Assembly (NCBI RefSeq): GCF_028583425.1
Contig: NC_072797.1
Location: 22,292,001 to 22,356,000 of the forward strand
DNA from: Eublepharis macularius
Taxonomy: Eukaryota; Chordata; Lepidosauria; Squamata; Eublepharidae
DNA: 64,000 nucleotides
Reading direction: 5' to 3'
In this document: one piece after another, positions 1 to 12,745 of the stretch
Layout of the letters: each line of letters opens with the position of its first letter
Position numbering within the stretch: position 1 is the stretch's first letter
Notes under the pieces: model-generated
Told to the model about the DNA's origin: nothing
Databases searched by the model: none
The model's input: the letters and a program-made list of their open reading frames with translations, nothing else
Program-made: the position numbers and the translations under genes

Positions 1-595
1 AGGATGACTGGGATTCCTGGTCACTTGACCAAGTCCAAATGGTCACCTTTTTTGACAGAGGAGCTCGTGCTTGAATGATCTTCCCTCCCTGCTCCTTCCC
101 ACAATGGCCTCCCGTGTGCCCCCCCAAACCCTCTGCAGGGAATCAAAGAACCTCTTGTCTACAAGAGCCCCAAGCAACTCATGGGGCTGCAGTGAAGAAG
201 GTGCAGAAAGCTTCGGAACAGGGCGAGGGGGGTACAGGGAAGGGGAAGATAGGAAGACCCTCTTGCACGAGCACTCTCCACTTACACGTCCATAAGAACC
301 AACCGATATATTTGACTGGAGGCCAGCATTTTCATAAGGCAAAGAATCCCTGTTGGTCGCCAATATCTTAGAGGTATATACACTTTTCTTTGTTGCGACA
401 GCATATTTTATGTTTAATCTCTCTCTTAAATAATCACACACACTGTAAACATTTGGAGTGTGTTACATTAATGCTAAGAATTGTTAAGCATCATTTGGAC
501 CCGTAGATACAGTGTTCTACTTGAACACTGACCTGTCTCCTGATGGATGGAAAAGTTTTTCTTTGTTCTTTTGGCTTTCTGTAGCCTAATGGTAA
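1..595. other. RAI14 intron, unassigned sequence
   Basis: Non-coding sequence with no repeat family I recognise. The short reading frames on both strands have no homology I can see. Confidence 0.5.
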
Positions 596-1182
596 ATTTA
601 TTTATTTTATTTATTTGATTTGATTTATACCCCACCCTCCCCACGGACTCAGGGCGGCTAATAACATTCAAAAAATACATTAAAAGTCACAAAACATAAA
701 ATCAATAATAATTTTTTAAAAATCATTAAAATAGTCCAGGAGCAGGCTATTTAAACAAATATTGGGAGTCCATATACGGGCATAGCAGATGGCCGAGGGC
801 AGCCCCAGAAAAAGTGGTGGTCTTAGATGGAAGAAGGAGGACACCCACTGGCACTCAGCCATAGGCCCAGCGGAACATCTCCATTTTACAGGCCCTGCGG
901 AACTGTTAACAGGTCCCACAGAGCCCGGATCTCCAGCGGGAGAGCATTCCACCAGGCCGGGGCCAGGGCAGAAAAAGCCCTGGCCCTGGTTGAGGCCAGA
1001 CGGATGTCCTTCAGGCCGGGGACTACCAGGAGTTGCTTGTCTGCAGAGCGCAACACCCTGCAGGGGATGTAATGGAAGAGGCGGTCCCGCAAGTATGCAG
1101 GTTCCAGTCTGTTAAGGGCTTTAAACACCAAGGTTAACACCTTGAACCAGATCCAGAACTCCACCACGTCATGCAAAAGCAC
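596..1182 (-). mobile_element. L2-like LINE, 3' end
   Basis: On the minus strand the frame reads FKVLTLVFKALNRLEPAYLR, then LRSADKQLLVVPGLKD and AFSALAPAWWNALPLEIRAL, the C-terminus of an L2/CR1-superfamily reverse transcriptase. The usual tail, seen here antisense as TTTATACCCCACCCTCCCC, runs to 596. It is 5'-truncated and broken by stops. Confidence 0.85.
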
Positions 1183-2265
1183 ATCTTGTTTCCCACGCTA
1201 GCAGTGATCATTTTAAAACATGCCACCTATTTAATTACACACCCTTCTACATAAATACATGCTTCAATGTGCTGCTACTGTATGAAAATGCTAACAGAGG
1301 AGTCATCACATTAGCAGCAGAGTGCCAGAACGAGGGCATGTAAATACAAGTGCCTGCAGGCTTTCTCTAAAACAACTCACTCTGCTCTAAGCATTTGGGT
1401 CAAACATGGTCATACCTGTCCTGCTTCTGATTAACTGCAAAGCCCAGTGCAAAGTAAGATAACCATCTTTTTGCTGGGCTATGGAGACACTTGATTAAGT
1501 GTCAAAGTCTGTTGTGAAGTTGGCTTCTTCTCTCCAATAATTTTTTTGTACGTAGGCCCTCAAGGGGGTGAGGCATGCCTAGAAATGCAAGACACCCATC
1601 TCTTCCTTCCTCAAAGTTCTCTACAACTCTTTGGAATTTGGGGGAAGGGGTAGTTATCTCTCATATTGTGCTTCTCCCTAAGTATGGTCTCCAGGAAGAG
1701 ATTTGTAGCTATCAGTGGTTACAGCTGGCACTGTGTCTGTGGAACTCTTGTCTTTCAGAATTTACCGAGGGCTAGAACAGAGGGATGGAACTCAAAGCTT
1801 GGCTGTAATACTGAGGTTCAAGCCAGATGAATAAATGGAGCATTTAACAGAGCAAATGCAAAACTTTCTTTGCCTAACACAACATGTATGATGACTTTGC
1901 AGCCCTCCCCCACAACCCATGTGGAAATCATTCATGAAAAGGATCTAGCACGTTTTGAGGCTGCAGACAACTGCTGACCAAAATCAAGCTAGCGCTACCA
2001 AAATCCTATCAGAATCTTGTTGGACCTAGTTCTGTGTTGACATGAATGGTGACTTCATTGCCGATGATCGGAGGTGGCATATTGGATAGAACATCGAACT
2101 GTGAGGAGGGTCTCAGATCATGGCATTAAGCCCACTTGGTGTTCTTGAGCTAGTGGCTGTGTTTTGGCCTAACATGCCTTTCCCCAGCAGGTGGGGATAT
2201 GAACAGGGTAAGATGGAGTCCCACATGCACCACTCCAACTCTGGGATATAAGTCAATGTATCGTA

Positions 2266-2560
2266 CTACTCTGCCCTGTGGCGCAGAGTGGTAAGCTGCA
2301 GTACTGCAGCCCAAGCTCTGCTCATGACCTGAGTTCGATCATGGCGGAAGCTGGGTTCAGGTACCCTGCTCAAGGCTGACTCAGCCTTCCATCCTTCCAA
2401 GGTGGGTACAATGAGTACCCAGTTTCCTGTGGGTAAAGTGTAGATGACTGGGAGAGGCAATGGCAAACCACCCCATAAAACGTCTGCCAAGAAAATGTCA
2501 TGATGCGACGTCCCCCCCAAGGGTCATTAATGACTCAGTGCTTGCACTTGACCTTTACCT
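2266..2560 (+). mobile_element. Sauria-type SINE (tRNA head, Bov-B-like tail)
   Basis: Head with pol III box-like sequence (GCGCAGAGTGGTAAGCTGCA and GAGTTCGATC), a body containing CTCAGCCTTCCATCCTTCCA and GGCAATGGCAAACCACCCC, and a tail with ATGCGACGTC and ATGACTCAGTGCTTGCAC. This arrangement is the squamate-wide Sauria SINE and is one of the best taxonomic clues in the window. Confidence 0.85.
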
Positions 2561-3749
2561 ATCTGAAATTATATCAGGGGTCAGAATGGTGGTGTGGAAC
2601 AGCTGGGAAATAGCAGCTGGCAGCTTGTTGCCCTTTGTGTGTTTGCATTTTGATATATTAGTTTTTAAATGTTCTGTAGAGTGCAGGATGCTTTCTAAAC
2701 ACCTTGTCTTTGCTTTCTAAGCAGAACACACTTTAATGTTATGCAAATTGTGTTCCCTGGCAGAACAGAGCTTTGTGAAGAGTTGCTTTTATTTTTGAAA
2801 GAGATGTTTGTTTTTCTCTTTGGGTTGACATGTAAACTGTGCTGCTTGTGTGGGAGAAAAACACTTCTGCTCATGCATGGATTGGGTCCATGGATTTCCC
2901 TCCCCAGCAACAGTTCCCTGAGCCGCCTCCTACTGTGTCCTTGAGGGTCCCCTGACCTCCAGGAGTGGCTTTGGGGGCGGCACAGGAGATGCCATTGGAT
3001 AAAGGTGGGTAAGCCCCGTTCTTCAAGGAGAAATCCATGCACAGATCTCAGTGGAATGCATTCAACTCCATGCTATTCTTAAGGATACATGATACGTGAA
3101 CTGACCAACTTTTGAATTAGACAGATTGTTGTTCCACAGTTCAAGCATCTTCCCCTTTATATAGTATTCACATCATAGCTTATTCTAGTGGATGGTAGTT
3201 TGGTAGCAGAGTTGGCAAAGAGAAATCAGCTCCTCTGGTTTGTAACGCCCTGTTACATTGCTTTTAAAAGCAAACGAATACAAGGCAGAAAGAGTGGAAT
3301 ACCAGGAATTTTTCAGTAGGAAAGTTGGTATGTTCAAATTCCCAGGGTTGACCTTGTAAATAACTTTCTGCTAATGACAAGTGTGCATGAATATGCTGCT
3401 CCCAAGAGGAGAATGAAGTATGGGCGCTTATGGGATACCGCAGATCAATTTCCATAAGGAGGTTGTGCTCCGAAACTGTGAATGCTGCTCCCAAATCGAT
3501 CTGTGGTATAGCCCAACTTCCTTCCTTATGCACGTGAGTGGGCTATTTGCATGGGGAGTTTCTTTGGGTACAGATTCTTTGGTCTCATGAAAATGGTTCT
3601 GATATGAGCAGCGTTGGGTATGGCGTGGGACCTGATGTGACACTGCAGCTTGGTCTCGATGAGGAGAGCCTCTTTAGAGTCTCAGATGCATGCATAGTAA
3701 ACTGGAGTTGTCTAGAAAAGAAAGGGGGCAAGACATACATATAATCAGA

Positions 3750-3855
3750 CTCTTGAAAGCTCACGCCCTGGAAATCTTTAAGGTTCATCTTTAAGGTACT
3801 TCTGGACCTGAATCTTGCTCTTGTACCACAGACCAACACGGCTACTCACCTGCAA
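3750..3855 (+). repeat. Fold-back family AGCTTATGC, single arm
   Basis: TCTTGAAAGCTCACGCCCTG, then GGTACTTCTGGACCTGAATC and ACAGACCAACACGGCTACTC. One arm of the family described at 45,822 and 46,066. Confidence 0.7.
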
Positions 3856-4383
3856 CGGTCAGAACTGAACAGTTTCTCTATGTGAACTGTTTAAAAATAC
3901 ATAAAAGTGAATGAGAGGTTACTGACAGGGTTTTTTTAAAATTGTTGGCGGGGGGTGGAGTTGTGAAGAGTTAGAAAGTTGGTCACATAGAACTTTAGGT
4001 GAGGAGGGCACGGTGACCCTCTTCAGTGCTCACGTCCAATGTAACCAAAACATTAAAAAAAACTAGTGGGGGACCATTTTAACCCTCCAGGACATTCAGT
4101 TGCTGACCTTAAAAGTAGCAGTTCTCCTGCAGAGGAGATTAGAAAGAGAGACTGCTGAATTGCAACTGATAATGAAGCTCAAGACTATGCATCCACCAGG
4201 ACTGAATCAAGACAAAGACTTCCTGTCTCATTACCAATGCTAATTTCTCCACACCCACTACCCCTCTGCATACCCCACCCAATTCAATTATACCTGCCTT
4301 CGTCATTCACCGGCTATTATCATTCGGCTTCTGCAATCACTCCATTCTCCAAGATATAAGGACAGATGGACTCACATTCTAGC

Positions 4384-4510
4384 TGTATCTAAAGAAGTGA
4401 GCCATGGCTCACGAAAGCTCATACCCTGCCACTAATTTTGTTAGTCTTATAGGTGCTACTGAACTCTTGCTCTTTTCCACTGCTACAGACAGACTAACAC
4501 GACTACCCAT
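4384..4510 (+). repeat. Fold-back family AGCTTATGC, single arm
   Basis: AAGAAGTGAGCCATGGCTCA, then CTTATAGGTGCTACTGAACT and AGACTAACACGACTACCC. Same family as at 3,750 in a less decayed form. Confidence 0.75.
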
Positions 4511-4744
4511 CTTGATCTGTCCAATGGCCTATTTGCACAGTGTTGTTTAAAGAGTCGGTCTGGTGTAGCCGGTACAGGATAATGCTATCTAAGTGAGTTA
4601 TCGTCATCCCTGGCCCTGGCAGCAACTTCTACTTATGCATTGTTGTGAAGTAGCCTTTCTTTTGTCCCTCCTGAATCTTATTGTCCGTAAGTTGTATTGG
4701 GTGCACCAAATTCTAATACTTGGTGAAAGGGAGAAAAATTGTTC

Positions 4745-5110
4745 TCTCTCTTATTTTCTCCAGGCTGTGTATAACTTCGTAAACCTTTTATCTTGTCCTT
4801 CCATAGTCATCATTTTTTCCCCTAAACTGAAAAGCCCCCAACCTCTCTAGCCTCCCCTTATAGAGAAGATGGTTCAATCTCTTGATCCTTTTGGTTTTTT
4901 CCTTCACCTTTTCCAACCCTACCATGTCCTTTCTGAAATGGGCCAACCAGAACTGTACACAGTCTTCCAAGGGCAGCAGCACCAGAGATCTGTACAAGGG
5001 TATAAGAGTGCTGGTTATTTTATTTTCAGTTCCTTCTCCTATAGAATCAGTGGTACTCTCTGAGTCAACACTTTCTTTGATCCTTCTGCTATGACCTCTA
5101 AACCTTCCTC
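4745..5110 (-). mobile_element. CR1 LINE, reverse transcriptase fragment
   Basis: The minus-strand frame at 4,997-4,788 reads LVLLPLEDCVQFWLAHFRKD, then LYKGRLERLGAFQF. The motif VLPxLEyCVQFW with YkeRLxxLGLF-like residues is diagnostic of CR1 ORF2 near its C-terminus. 5' and 3' truncated. Confidence 0.85.
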
Positions 5111-6104
5111 CTAATACCTGTTCCAGAGCTAGGAAAGATTTCTGCCCAAGACTTCAGCGAGCTTCTGCCTGTTGAAGTGGTTCATGCTGTTTGGTATAAG
5201 GCTGTTTCGTATGTGTAAGCATAAATTTTTGGGGCTAAGTCTGGATGATGACAGAATGCTAGACGATCCTTTCAAACCGTGCATGGCGAGTACCATCTTC
5301 TGAACAGAACCAGGGGTGGGAATGTCAGCTGCATCGGTTCTTGGGCTTGCAAACTCCATTCCATGTTAACCCCAGCAGGGGGCTTGCAGGGGGCTAGTAA
5401 TTTAAACAAAAAGCCAGACTAAGCTTGAGCTGCTGTGTTAGGGTTGCTTGCTGCAAGGTCATTTTTCATCCAAATGTCAGCCTTTAATTCTTAACCCAAG
5501 ACGCAAGCTTGGATTACAACAGCCACAATGTGTGCTGTTCATGAACGTGGAGGGTAATTCGCTTTTGGACAAAGCAGTGGGACTGCAACTTTCTCATTTG
5601 ATGCAGATGTTAGTATAAATATTTGTGTTTTGTGCACATGAAAGGTATTTGCTTCGCCTGGTGTTTACAGCAAACCAAACTGGAATGAAGGCACTGTTAG
5701 CATAGTTGAGTTTTGCTGTGACTTTCCACTTTCAGTGCGGTGACTTTGAACTACGTGCACATCCCTTTATTTTCCCATTCAGCCCCACCTAATCTGTGTG
5801 TGTGCGTGCAGTCTTTTCTGTGTCCTCTCTTGCCCGTCCTTTATAGTACCTACCATGCAAGTTGTAGGATTGGGTGGTGGACACAGTAATTAAATTGTGA
5901 TGTTACGCTGTAGTACCTAAAAGATTACATTGCTACAGGTGGCCACCTTGCTCTGTTGCTGCAGTAAAACAAAACCTGCAGCTCCTTAAAAGCTAACAAA
6001 TATATTGTGGCACGGATTGGTCTCCTAAGGAGAAACTTGCATAATCATGTGTATATACAAGAGGTAAAGCAATTTATTTACCTGCAGGGCGGAGAGGTGG
6101 AGCT

Positions 6105-6320
6105 TAGTAACTGGGCAGGGGATTAACTTAGTAGTACAGCAACTATTTTGCATGCAGTTTGAGGTTCAATCCTGGCACCTCCAGTTCAAAAAGATATGGT
6201 GGCATGTGGTGTGGAAGGCCCTGTCCTGAGATCTTAGAGCACTGATGTTGATCAGAGTAGAGAATACTGACCTTGATAGATCAGTGGCCCGACTTTGGGT
6301 ACAAGGAGCTTCATGCGTAA
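6105..6320 (+). mobile_element. tRNA-derived SINE ending CAGCTTCATG
   Basis: A head with TTTTGCATGCAGTTTGAGGT and GGTTCAATCCTGGCACCTCC, then AGAATACTGACCTTGATAGA and the typical end GGAGCTTCATGCG. Other copies of the same family lie at 18,186, 28,480, 32,590, 36,545 and 46,375. Confidence 0.8.
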
Positions 6321-6523
6321 GGGGAGTGCATATGTCCTGTTACTATGCAGAACACAAATGAATACAAGACCTAATGAGTGTGTAGATGTGACCTGTTCCA
6401 AGCTGGTAGCCATTTCAGGCTCAGTGAGGGAGGTGGACTATAAATAACACATAAATAAAAAATAAAAAAGCTAGATAGAATAACTGAAGTGGGACAGATT
6501 CCAGAGGGGGGGGGGGTGCCATA

Positions 6524-6695
6524 TTCACAGAATCACAGAGTTGGAAGGGGCCATACAGACCTTCTAGTCCAACCCACTGCTCAATGCAGGATGAGCCTAA
6601 AGCATCCCTTACAAATATTCATCCAATCTCTTCTTGAAAACTGCCAGTGAAGGGGAGCTCACCACCTCCTTAGGCAACTGATTCCACCTTTGAAT
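6524..6695 (-). mobile_element. CR1 LINE, 3' end
   Basis: Antisense of the CR1 terminus: AATCACAGAGTTGGAAGGGG, then CTAGTCCAACCCACTGCTCA and a part complementary to the QLPREVVSSPSLAVFKKRLD coding end seen in sense at 46,985. Confidence 0.9.
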
Positions 6696-7347
6696 ATTAG
6701 AATTTTTAAAATCAATAACATACTTCCAGCACCTTAAAGCCAGTTCTGTTTAGCATGTGTGGGATCCCTTAACCTTGGTATCCCATCAAACGTTTATCAG
6801 CCAGCTTGTCCATTGGCCACTTATTGGACTACTGTCAAATTTTCTCTGAAGTCGAGAATAGCACTATGCCAGTGGCACTTTTATCTTTCTAATTTCATTT
6901 GTTAGCAGCAGCAGCTGCTGCCTTTAAAAGCTGTCATTTGCTTCTTAATTATTGATGAATAATAATATATTGCAATTGTTAGAGGCAATTTAATTGTTTT
7001 GCAGTAAACTGATTTGTGTGTATAATTAGCACATGTACCCAACCTGTTAATGACTTTAAATTTTTGTTGTTGTCCTAAATAAAACTAACGCTTTGAATAA
7101 CACTTTATCATTTGATAAGAGTTGATGGGCTGGTTGGCCAAATTGTGTTTTCCTTTCACAATTACTTTTTCTGTAAAGCAGTGGTTTTAGATAGCACAGC
7201 TTCTTATGCACACGACAGTGAGATGTAGTTTTAAAAAAATCCATTGTGAATTATTCACAGCCATCTTGGTACACTTTTTAGAAAGGAATCAGGTAAACAA
7301 GAGAAGCTGCCGTTGCTCTCTTTGATCTTCTGTTTCTTCTTCTGCAG
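6696..7347. other. RAI14 intron before exon a, A/T-rich and repeat-free
   Basis: No repeat recognised. It includes an A/T-rich stretch with several TAATTA- and ATTAAT-like homeodomain-type words near 6,940-7,060 and a GCAGCAGCAGCTGCTGC run at 6,905. Possible conserved non-coding DNA, not shown. Confidence 0.35.
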
Positions 7348-7478
7348 GCCAATGAATGGAATAAGAATGACGACCGCCTCTTGCAAGCTGTGGAGAACGG
7401 CGATGTGGAGAAAGTGGCATCCTTGCTGGGCAAAAAGGGAGCCAGCGCCACCAAACTTGACAGTGAGGGCAAGACAGC
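7348..7478 (+). CDS. RAI14: RAI14 exon a: start of ankyrin domain
   Basis: Residues 1-44, beginning [18 protein letters not shown] and ending GKTA. It carries the first ankyrin repeat, with a capping-type helix ([20 protein letters not shown]), and the start of the second. The acceptor is a TTCTTCTTCTGCAG tract and the donor is GTAAGT. The exon enters in phase 0 and leaves two bases of an Ala codon that the next exon completes. The preceding coding exon should be very short (about 12 residues in mammals) and is not in the 7.3 kb upstream. Confidence 0.95.
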
Positions 7479-9120
7479 GTAAGTTGCTAATCTAAAAGAG
7501 TCTTGTAGCTTGCTTTCAGGAAAACTGCCAGGAGCAACCACAACATCGATTTCCTTTGTGGCGTAGGCTTGTGTTTCACCCGTTCACTTTCAGTGCTCTG
7601 AGTCTTTTGTTCTTTTCAAAAGCCCCTTTACAATAAATTCAGAGTTGGCTCTTCATGCTGTTGGGTAATTCAAACCCTGGTTGCTCTGGAACTCTGCAGC
7701 TCCCTGCTGTGCCTGATCTGTTTCCAAGCATATTTTTTTCATTATTTGGACATGTGCCTTGGATCTGCCTCCTGTCTTGTATCAGTCAGAGATAACATTA
7801 ATTTTTTCTGCAGAAGTAAGGACTTACTTCAAACAGTCATCCAGAACCTGCTTCATGATGGCGGTTTGCATTTTTCTCTCTCAGACTTTATACAACCCTT
7901 TGACCCTTCATACACACACAAACCAAACCGTGGTTAAGAAGGGTAATCGTAGTTATGGAAGATCATTGATAGTGCTGACACATACATAAAACAAAACGAG
8001 GCACATGCAACGCCAGTGCATACTTGCAATTTTCTAGCCATGGTTCAGCACCCTCTGTCCAGCCTCCCTTTTGTACTTCAACAGTGTAATCTTCTATAGA
8101 GTTACTCCAGTCTAAGCCCACTGATTTCAGTCTGCTTAAAACGGAAGTGACTTCCATAGAATTGTACCAAAAATCCCACTTCTGCCTCCAACTTTCCAAA
8201 TGATTGGACTAGATCTGTTTTTAAAGGTGAGAGTTGAATGCTGTTTATTCCTTTGATTCTGGGGTGCGTGTGATTGTGGCCTAATGAAGTAGTGAGCAGC
8301 TTACATATGAGAAAAATAATATTTTAACCAGTTTTGTTCTTTGGTAATACATAGGTGTCTCTTTAGAAGAGCATTCCCTGTTCTCTCGCACAAAAAGCAT
8401 GCACAATTTTTTTGAGCTTTACCAACTGGTATCTACCAACTGGTATCAGGGCCATCTTTTCTTTTTCTGTCTTTGCAGGTTATTTAATCAATCTAACCTC
8501 TCTCCCTTAATTTTGCATTTTAAACTTTTACTGCATTGAATCTAGATCTTTTCTGTATTGCTAAATTTTCCGTCTGAGTTCTGATGCCTGCACAATAGGA
8601 CCTTCTATAGGATTTCTGTCATATTGTGGCTTTAAAAAATCAGTACAACATTTTGGCATGTATCTTAAAGGTCCAGAGAAAATCAATTTACTGAACAATT
8701 GAAAAATAGCCTGCTGCTTACTAACCCATGACACAGCAAAAGATTTTTAAATTATGGACAGATTAGGATGGAGGAAACTCCCATATTTGGAGCATGGAGC
8801 TGCTGTTGCAGTTTATTGCTGAAAAGCAAAATCTTCAGGCTCTTGTTTATGGTCTCATTCGCTCTGCTTTCTCGCTTGGTCGCATTCTGTTTTGCTAACT
8901 CCATTCAGTTTCTGTTCGGATGAGGAATTTTTTTTTGAATGATGTTGCTTCACAAGCTATCTACACCTTAACGTAGCATTAAATAACTTTTATTCAAAGA
9001 AAGATCAGGTGGGTGTCTTAAGATAACAGAAACATAGAACATTTAAGTTCCCATGATTATCTAGTGATGGAGAAAGACTCATAAAAAAGAATCACACATA
9101 CCTCCATCCTCAAGTTTGAG
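7479..9120. other. RAI14 intron, mostly unassigned
   Basis: No gene. The only repeat I see is a decayed palindromic MITE relic at about 8,082-8,169 (GAGTTACTCCAGTCTAAGCC), related to the better copy at 25,375. Confidence 0.5.
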
Positions 9121-9300
9121 GTTGTTGTTGTTGTTGTTGTTGTTATTTATGTCATTTATAGTCCGCCTTTCTCACTGAGACTCAAGGCGGATTACACAGT
9201 ATGAGATTAGTACAATCAGTATCAAGGACATTTCAATACAGTATCAAGGACATTTCCATAAACAATGCCATAGGGTAAATAGATACAAGTTTAAAAAACA
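9121..9300 (-). mobile_element. L2-like tail with GTT repeat
   Basis: (GTT)n followed by TTTATAGTCCGCCTTTCTCA and TGAGACTCAAGGCGGATTAC, the antisense of the L2/CORE-SINE 3' end. Internal CAGTATCAAGGACATTTC is duplicated 30 bp apart. Confidence 0.7.
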
Positions 9301-10745
9301 TAGCATTAGCAAGAATCCAACACAGCCGATACCACATGCCAAAATGATGTCAGATTCACCCAGCCGGGTTTCAGTCAAGTTCTTTACCTGCAAGTTCAGA
9401 CTGTGAGTGTAAGAAACGATGTTTAATGTTCCCCTGTGTCTTTTTGTATAAGGCTGTCCTGGCTGGCAAAAGCATCCAGGCGGGGAGGTTGTGACTTTGT
9501 CATGTCCCTGTTGTGTTAGTTTTCTGCTTGCAGGGAGCTTTTTTCCTGCCTAGCAGGATGTTCAGTGGTACTCTGCATTCATAGTTTGAATCTTCTTTGT
9601 TCTTGCTCCTCACCAACTTGATTCTGTGCATGTGGTTCTCGCTTTGATTGCTGGCATCTCTGGCTTTGTTTCTTTGGGGGAAATGGTGATTTTATTTAAA
9701 CAACCAGCTTATGAATGGCTCTGCTAAGTGGCGATTTGTGCTCAGTTCCTGAATGTATGGTACTAGAGCACCTGCCCAAGAGTAATTTGTGAGCCCAAGA
9801 GTGAATCATACCACTCAGCTGCACTAGACATGTTTGTGCTTATCTGCCGCTTTAGAGCTTGTGCAGTCTCATTTTATGATGCAGCAATGGGCGAGTGATT
9901 TATTGATCCCGTAACTGACTCCCTTCCTGGTGCTCATGTTTACAGAAACGGTCCGGAGGTGACACACAGACCAAAAGACAGCCACAGATTGTGTTATGTC
10001 ACTTAATTGCCTAGCGGGATCAGAGGCTCTGGGTTAGAAAATGCAACGTTTCCACTCTTTCTAAGTGCTTTTGGTGATGGTAAAAATGGATTTGCCGTGC
10101 AGTCATTCTAATCTAGCGCTCTTAACTCCCCCTCCTCATTAAAACACTCTATGGGGATGTAGCAATGTATTTGGCAAGAAAGGATGGTAACAAGTGGCAA
10201 GAGCCATGGCTGATATATATAGTTTTTTTTTTTAATTTTTAGTATAAGAATTGGGGGTGGGGGGGAATGTCATGTGTGAAATGACTTCCTATGTTACTAC
10301 TTGACATGAAGCTATCATGTTTAGAATAATCAGTATAGAAACTTTAAAATATCCAAAGTAGCAGTGTGCTTTACCCAGTTAATGTCTCTAGCGTGGCAGG
10401 ATTGCCCGTGGCTGGCTCCTGTACTATCTTAACTGATGGAACTGTACAGGGCATGACTTTCCCATGTGGTTTTGTTACCCAAAGGGTACCGGCACAAGTA
10501 GCAACCATGCTTTACTAGCAAGGTACAAACTGGGCCAAGTTCTGGGAGCTAATGAGGCTGCTGATAATGGCTCAGAAAAAAGGTTTTCCCCTTCTCCCAG
10601 CAAGCAGAAGCTAGATAATTTTGTACACAGGTCCTAGCCCTTCCTTATTAAAGCATTTAAACCTTATTTTGGCCTATCCTGATAGTTACGGTTTTCCATG
10701 CAAATGACGTTAGTTGTCTGAAGAGTTTGGACTTCATATGAATTA
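9301..10745. other. RAI14 intron, unassigned
   Basis: I see no coding sequence or recognised repeat here. Confidence 0.4.
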
Positions 10746-10747
10746 TT

Positions 10748-10748
10748 T

Positions 10749-10797
<49 letters not shown>
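10748..10797. repeat. (AAT)n microsatellite
   Basis: About fifteen AAT units running into ATGATGATG. Confidence 0.95.
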
Positions 10798-10875
10798 TGA
10801 TGATTTTAATGTCAGAGACAAGAACAAAATATACCATGGAAAGACGCGATCATTATGGTTAAATGTAGGAGACGT

Positions 10876-11129
10876 CAGGGCTTTTTTTCAGCAGGAACGT
10901 GGAGGAACGGAGTTCCGGAACCTCTTGAAAATGGTCACATGGCTGGTGGCCCCACCCCCTCATCTCCAGACAGAGGGGAGTTGAGATTGCCCTCCGCGCC
11001 ACTCTCAACTGGCAATCTCAACTCCCCTCTGTCTGGAGATCAGGGGGCGGGGCCACCAGCCATGTGACCATTTTCTCAGAGGGCAACCCGCTGAGTTCCA
11101 CCACTTCTTTTCCCAGGAAAAAAGCCCTG
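10876..11129. mobile_element. hAT MITE family A, copy 1
   Basis: Terminal inverted repeats CAGGGCTTTTTTTC and AAAAAAGCCCTG enclose a long near-palindrome (GGTCACATGGCTGGTGGCCC repeated inverted as CCACCAGCCATGTGACC). It is flanked by a perfect 8-bp duplication GGAGACGT (10,868-10,875 and 11,130-11,137), the hAT hallmark. 254 bp and non-coding. Confidence 0.95.
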
Positions 11130-11137
11130 GGAGACGT

Positions 11138-12669
11138 GATGATTAGGGTAAAGTGAGGAGACATGTGGGAGTTGTAGATGTCATGACTGATGTGCTTGAA
11201 GGTGATGGATATGGGAGACAACTTTGTTTTCCATCCTTTATGTTCTCTGGGTGTGGCTGGTTGCAAGATCAAGGAGGAAGGAGTTACTTTGGTTGGGCGG
11301 TGGGATGAATTTGAAAGCGTGGGTGCATGTGTGTAAGGGAATTTGTATGTTTGGGGTGGGGAGTCATAAAATTGATGCTGTGGGGCTTCCATACCGTCAC
11401 GAGAATTTTTGGGACATACCTCTGGCATTCTGCCATCCTAGACCTGAGAGTTTCATTAAATCTGTCTTATCTGCAAGAACAAAAGTACTCTGGATAACTT
11501 TTCTGCTAGAACCCTCTCTCCAAGCAGCTAGTTACCAGCACTTCCCCACGTATTTATACCCAGGCAGGTAAAGAAACAGATTAACAGTTCACATAGGTAA
11601 GTTGCCCATCAGCTTCATGTTTAAATCTCCTCTGCGTCTTTTACAGGTGGACTGCTCCCTGTCACTTGTTGAGGGCCAACCAAGTTCTGTTTATGAAATC
11701 AGTGGTTTTTATTCTGGTCTTGTTTTGGATGCACACGCAAATAGCTATTTTGTAGTTCTCACATACACAAACCGTTAAATGCGAAATTTGATTGAGACTT
11801 CCATGGAAAATGGTGGTCTTGGTTTTGTGTTTCTCTCTGGTCTGGGTGCTGCTGGCTAGTTCAGTACTGCAAAACTAGGAAGAATGCTGTTACTCGCTAA
11901 TAGAGAGCAGAGAGAATGATTTCCCCTATAAAGAACATTCTCTACCACCAAGCAATTTCCAGACGATGGTAAATAGGAGAAACTTTTTTTAAAAGATTCA
12001 GCAGATGTCTTGTGCCCTACAAAATAATTTATATTTCCTGCTTTTGATGATGCAAAAGAGAATTAAAATTGAAACAGGCTGCTGCTTTTAACAAACAAGA
12101 CCACGTGTTCTGTAATGCCAGCTTTTTGTACTTTTGGGGAAAAAACAGAGGCGCTCACCAGAGCAGAGCTGAAAATGGAATCCAGTTTCTAACCAGAGTT
12201 CAGCTTCCCTGCATACTCTTTTGTCTAACATTTTGTGCAAGGAAGAAAAACAGCAAAACATAAGTTCGTTTCTTTTCCTTCAAGGACACTGATTATAAAA
12301 ATAGGTGTGTGGGGGCGAGCTAGTAACGCTTGCAAAATTACCCTTATCTTCTTTCAGGAGTTAGAGAATAGACATGTACAATTGGCACCGCTCCTCCCTC
12401 TAGAGCTCTGGTATGCGCTGGTGACCTGGAGAAGGAAGGCATCCTTCACAGGGCTTTTTGATACTTGGAAGCAACACATATCCCTGCTGCTTTTGAATGT
12501 CTCTCCGAAGCCTGGCACAAGACTGCTACTCCTTATCTTTTCTGAGTTACAGAGGAGAAAGAGTACTGATATTTATGCCAGGAAGCAACTTCCCCCCGGC
12601 CAGTTTGGCTTGGGATCCTGATGTTGTTTTGCCCTGGAGCAGAGGTCACTGGGAGTGTGGGGGGAGTAG
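11138..12669. other. RAI14 intron, unassigned
   Basis: No exon supported. Several short frames exist but show no homology I recognise and no splice context. Confidence 0.4.
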
Positions 12670-12745
12670 TTGTGAATTTCCTGCTCTGTGCAGGGGGTTG
12701 GACTAGATGACCCTGGAGATCCCTTCGAATCCTATGATTCTATAT
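12670..12745 (+). mobile_element. CR1 LINE, terminal fragment
   Basis: CTGTGCAGGGGGTTGGACTA, then GATGACCCTGGAGATCCCTT and CCTATGATTCTAT, the CR1 3' end with its ATTCTAT motif. Confidence 0.9.

Noticed and set aside
886..1182. 98-codon minus-strand protein
   Set aside because: It is the C-terminus of an L2-like reverse transcriptase, part of a truncated LINE, not a host gene.
10855..11067. Reading frame over GGTGGCCCC repeats, echoed at 60,586 and 62,932
   Set aside because: The same hAT MITE palindrome translated; no coding role.
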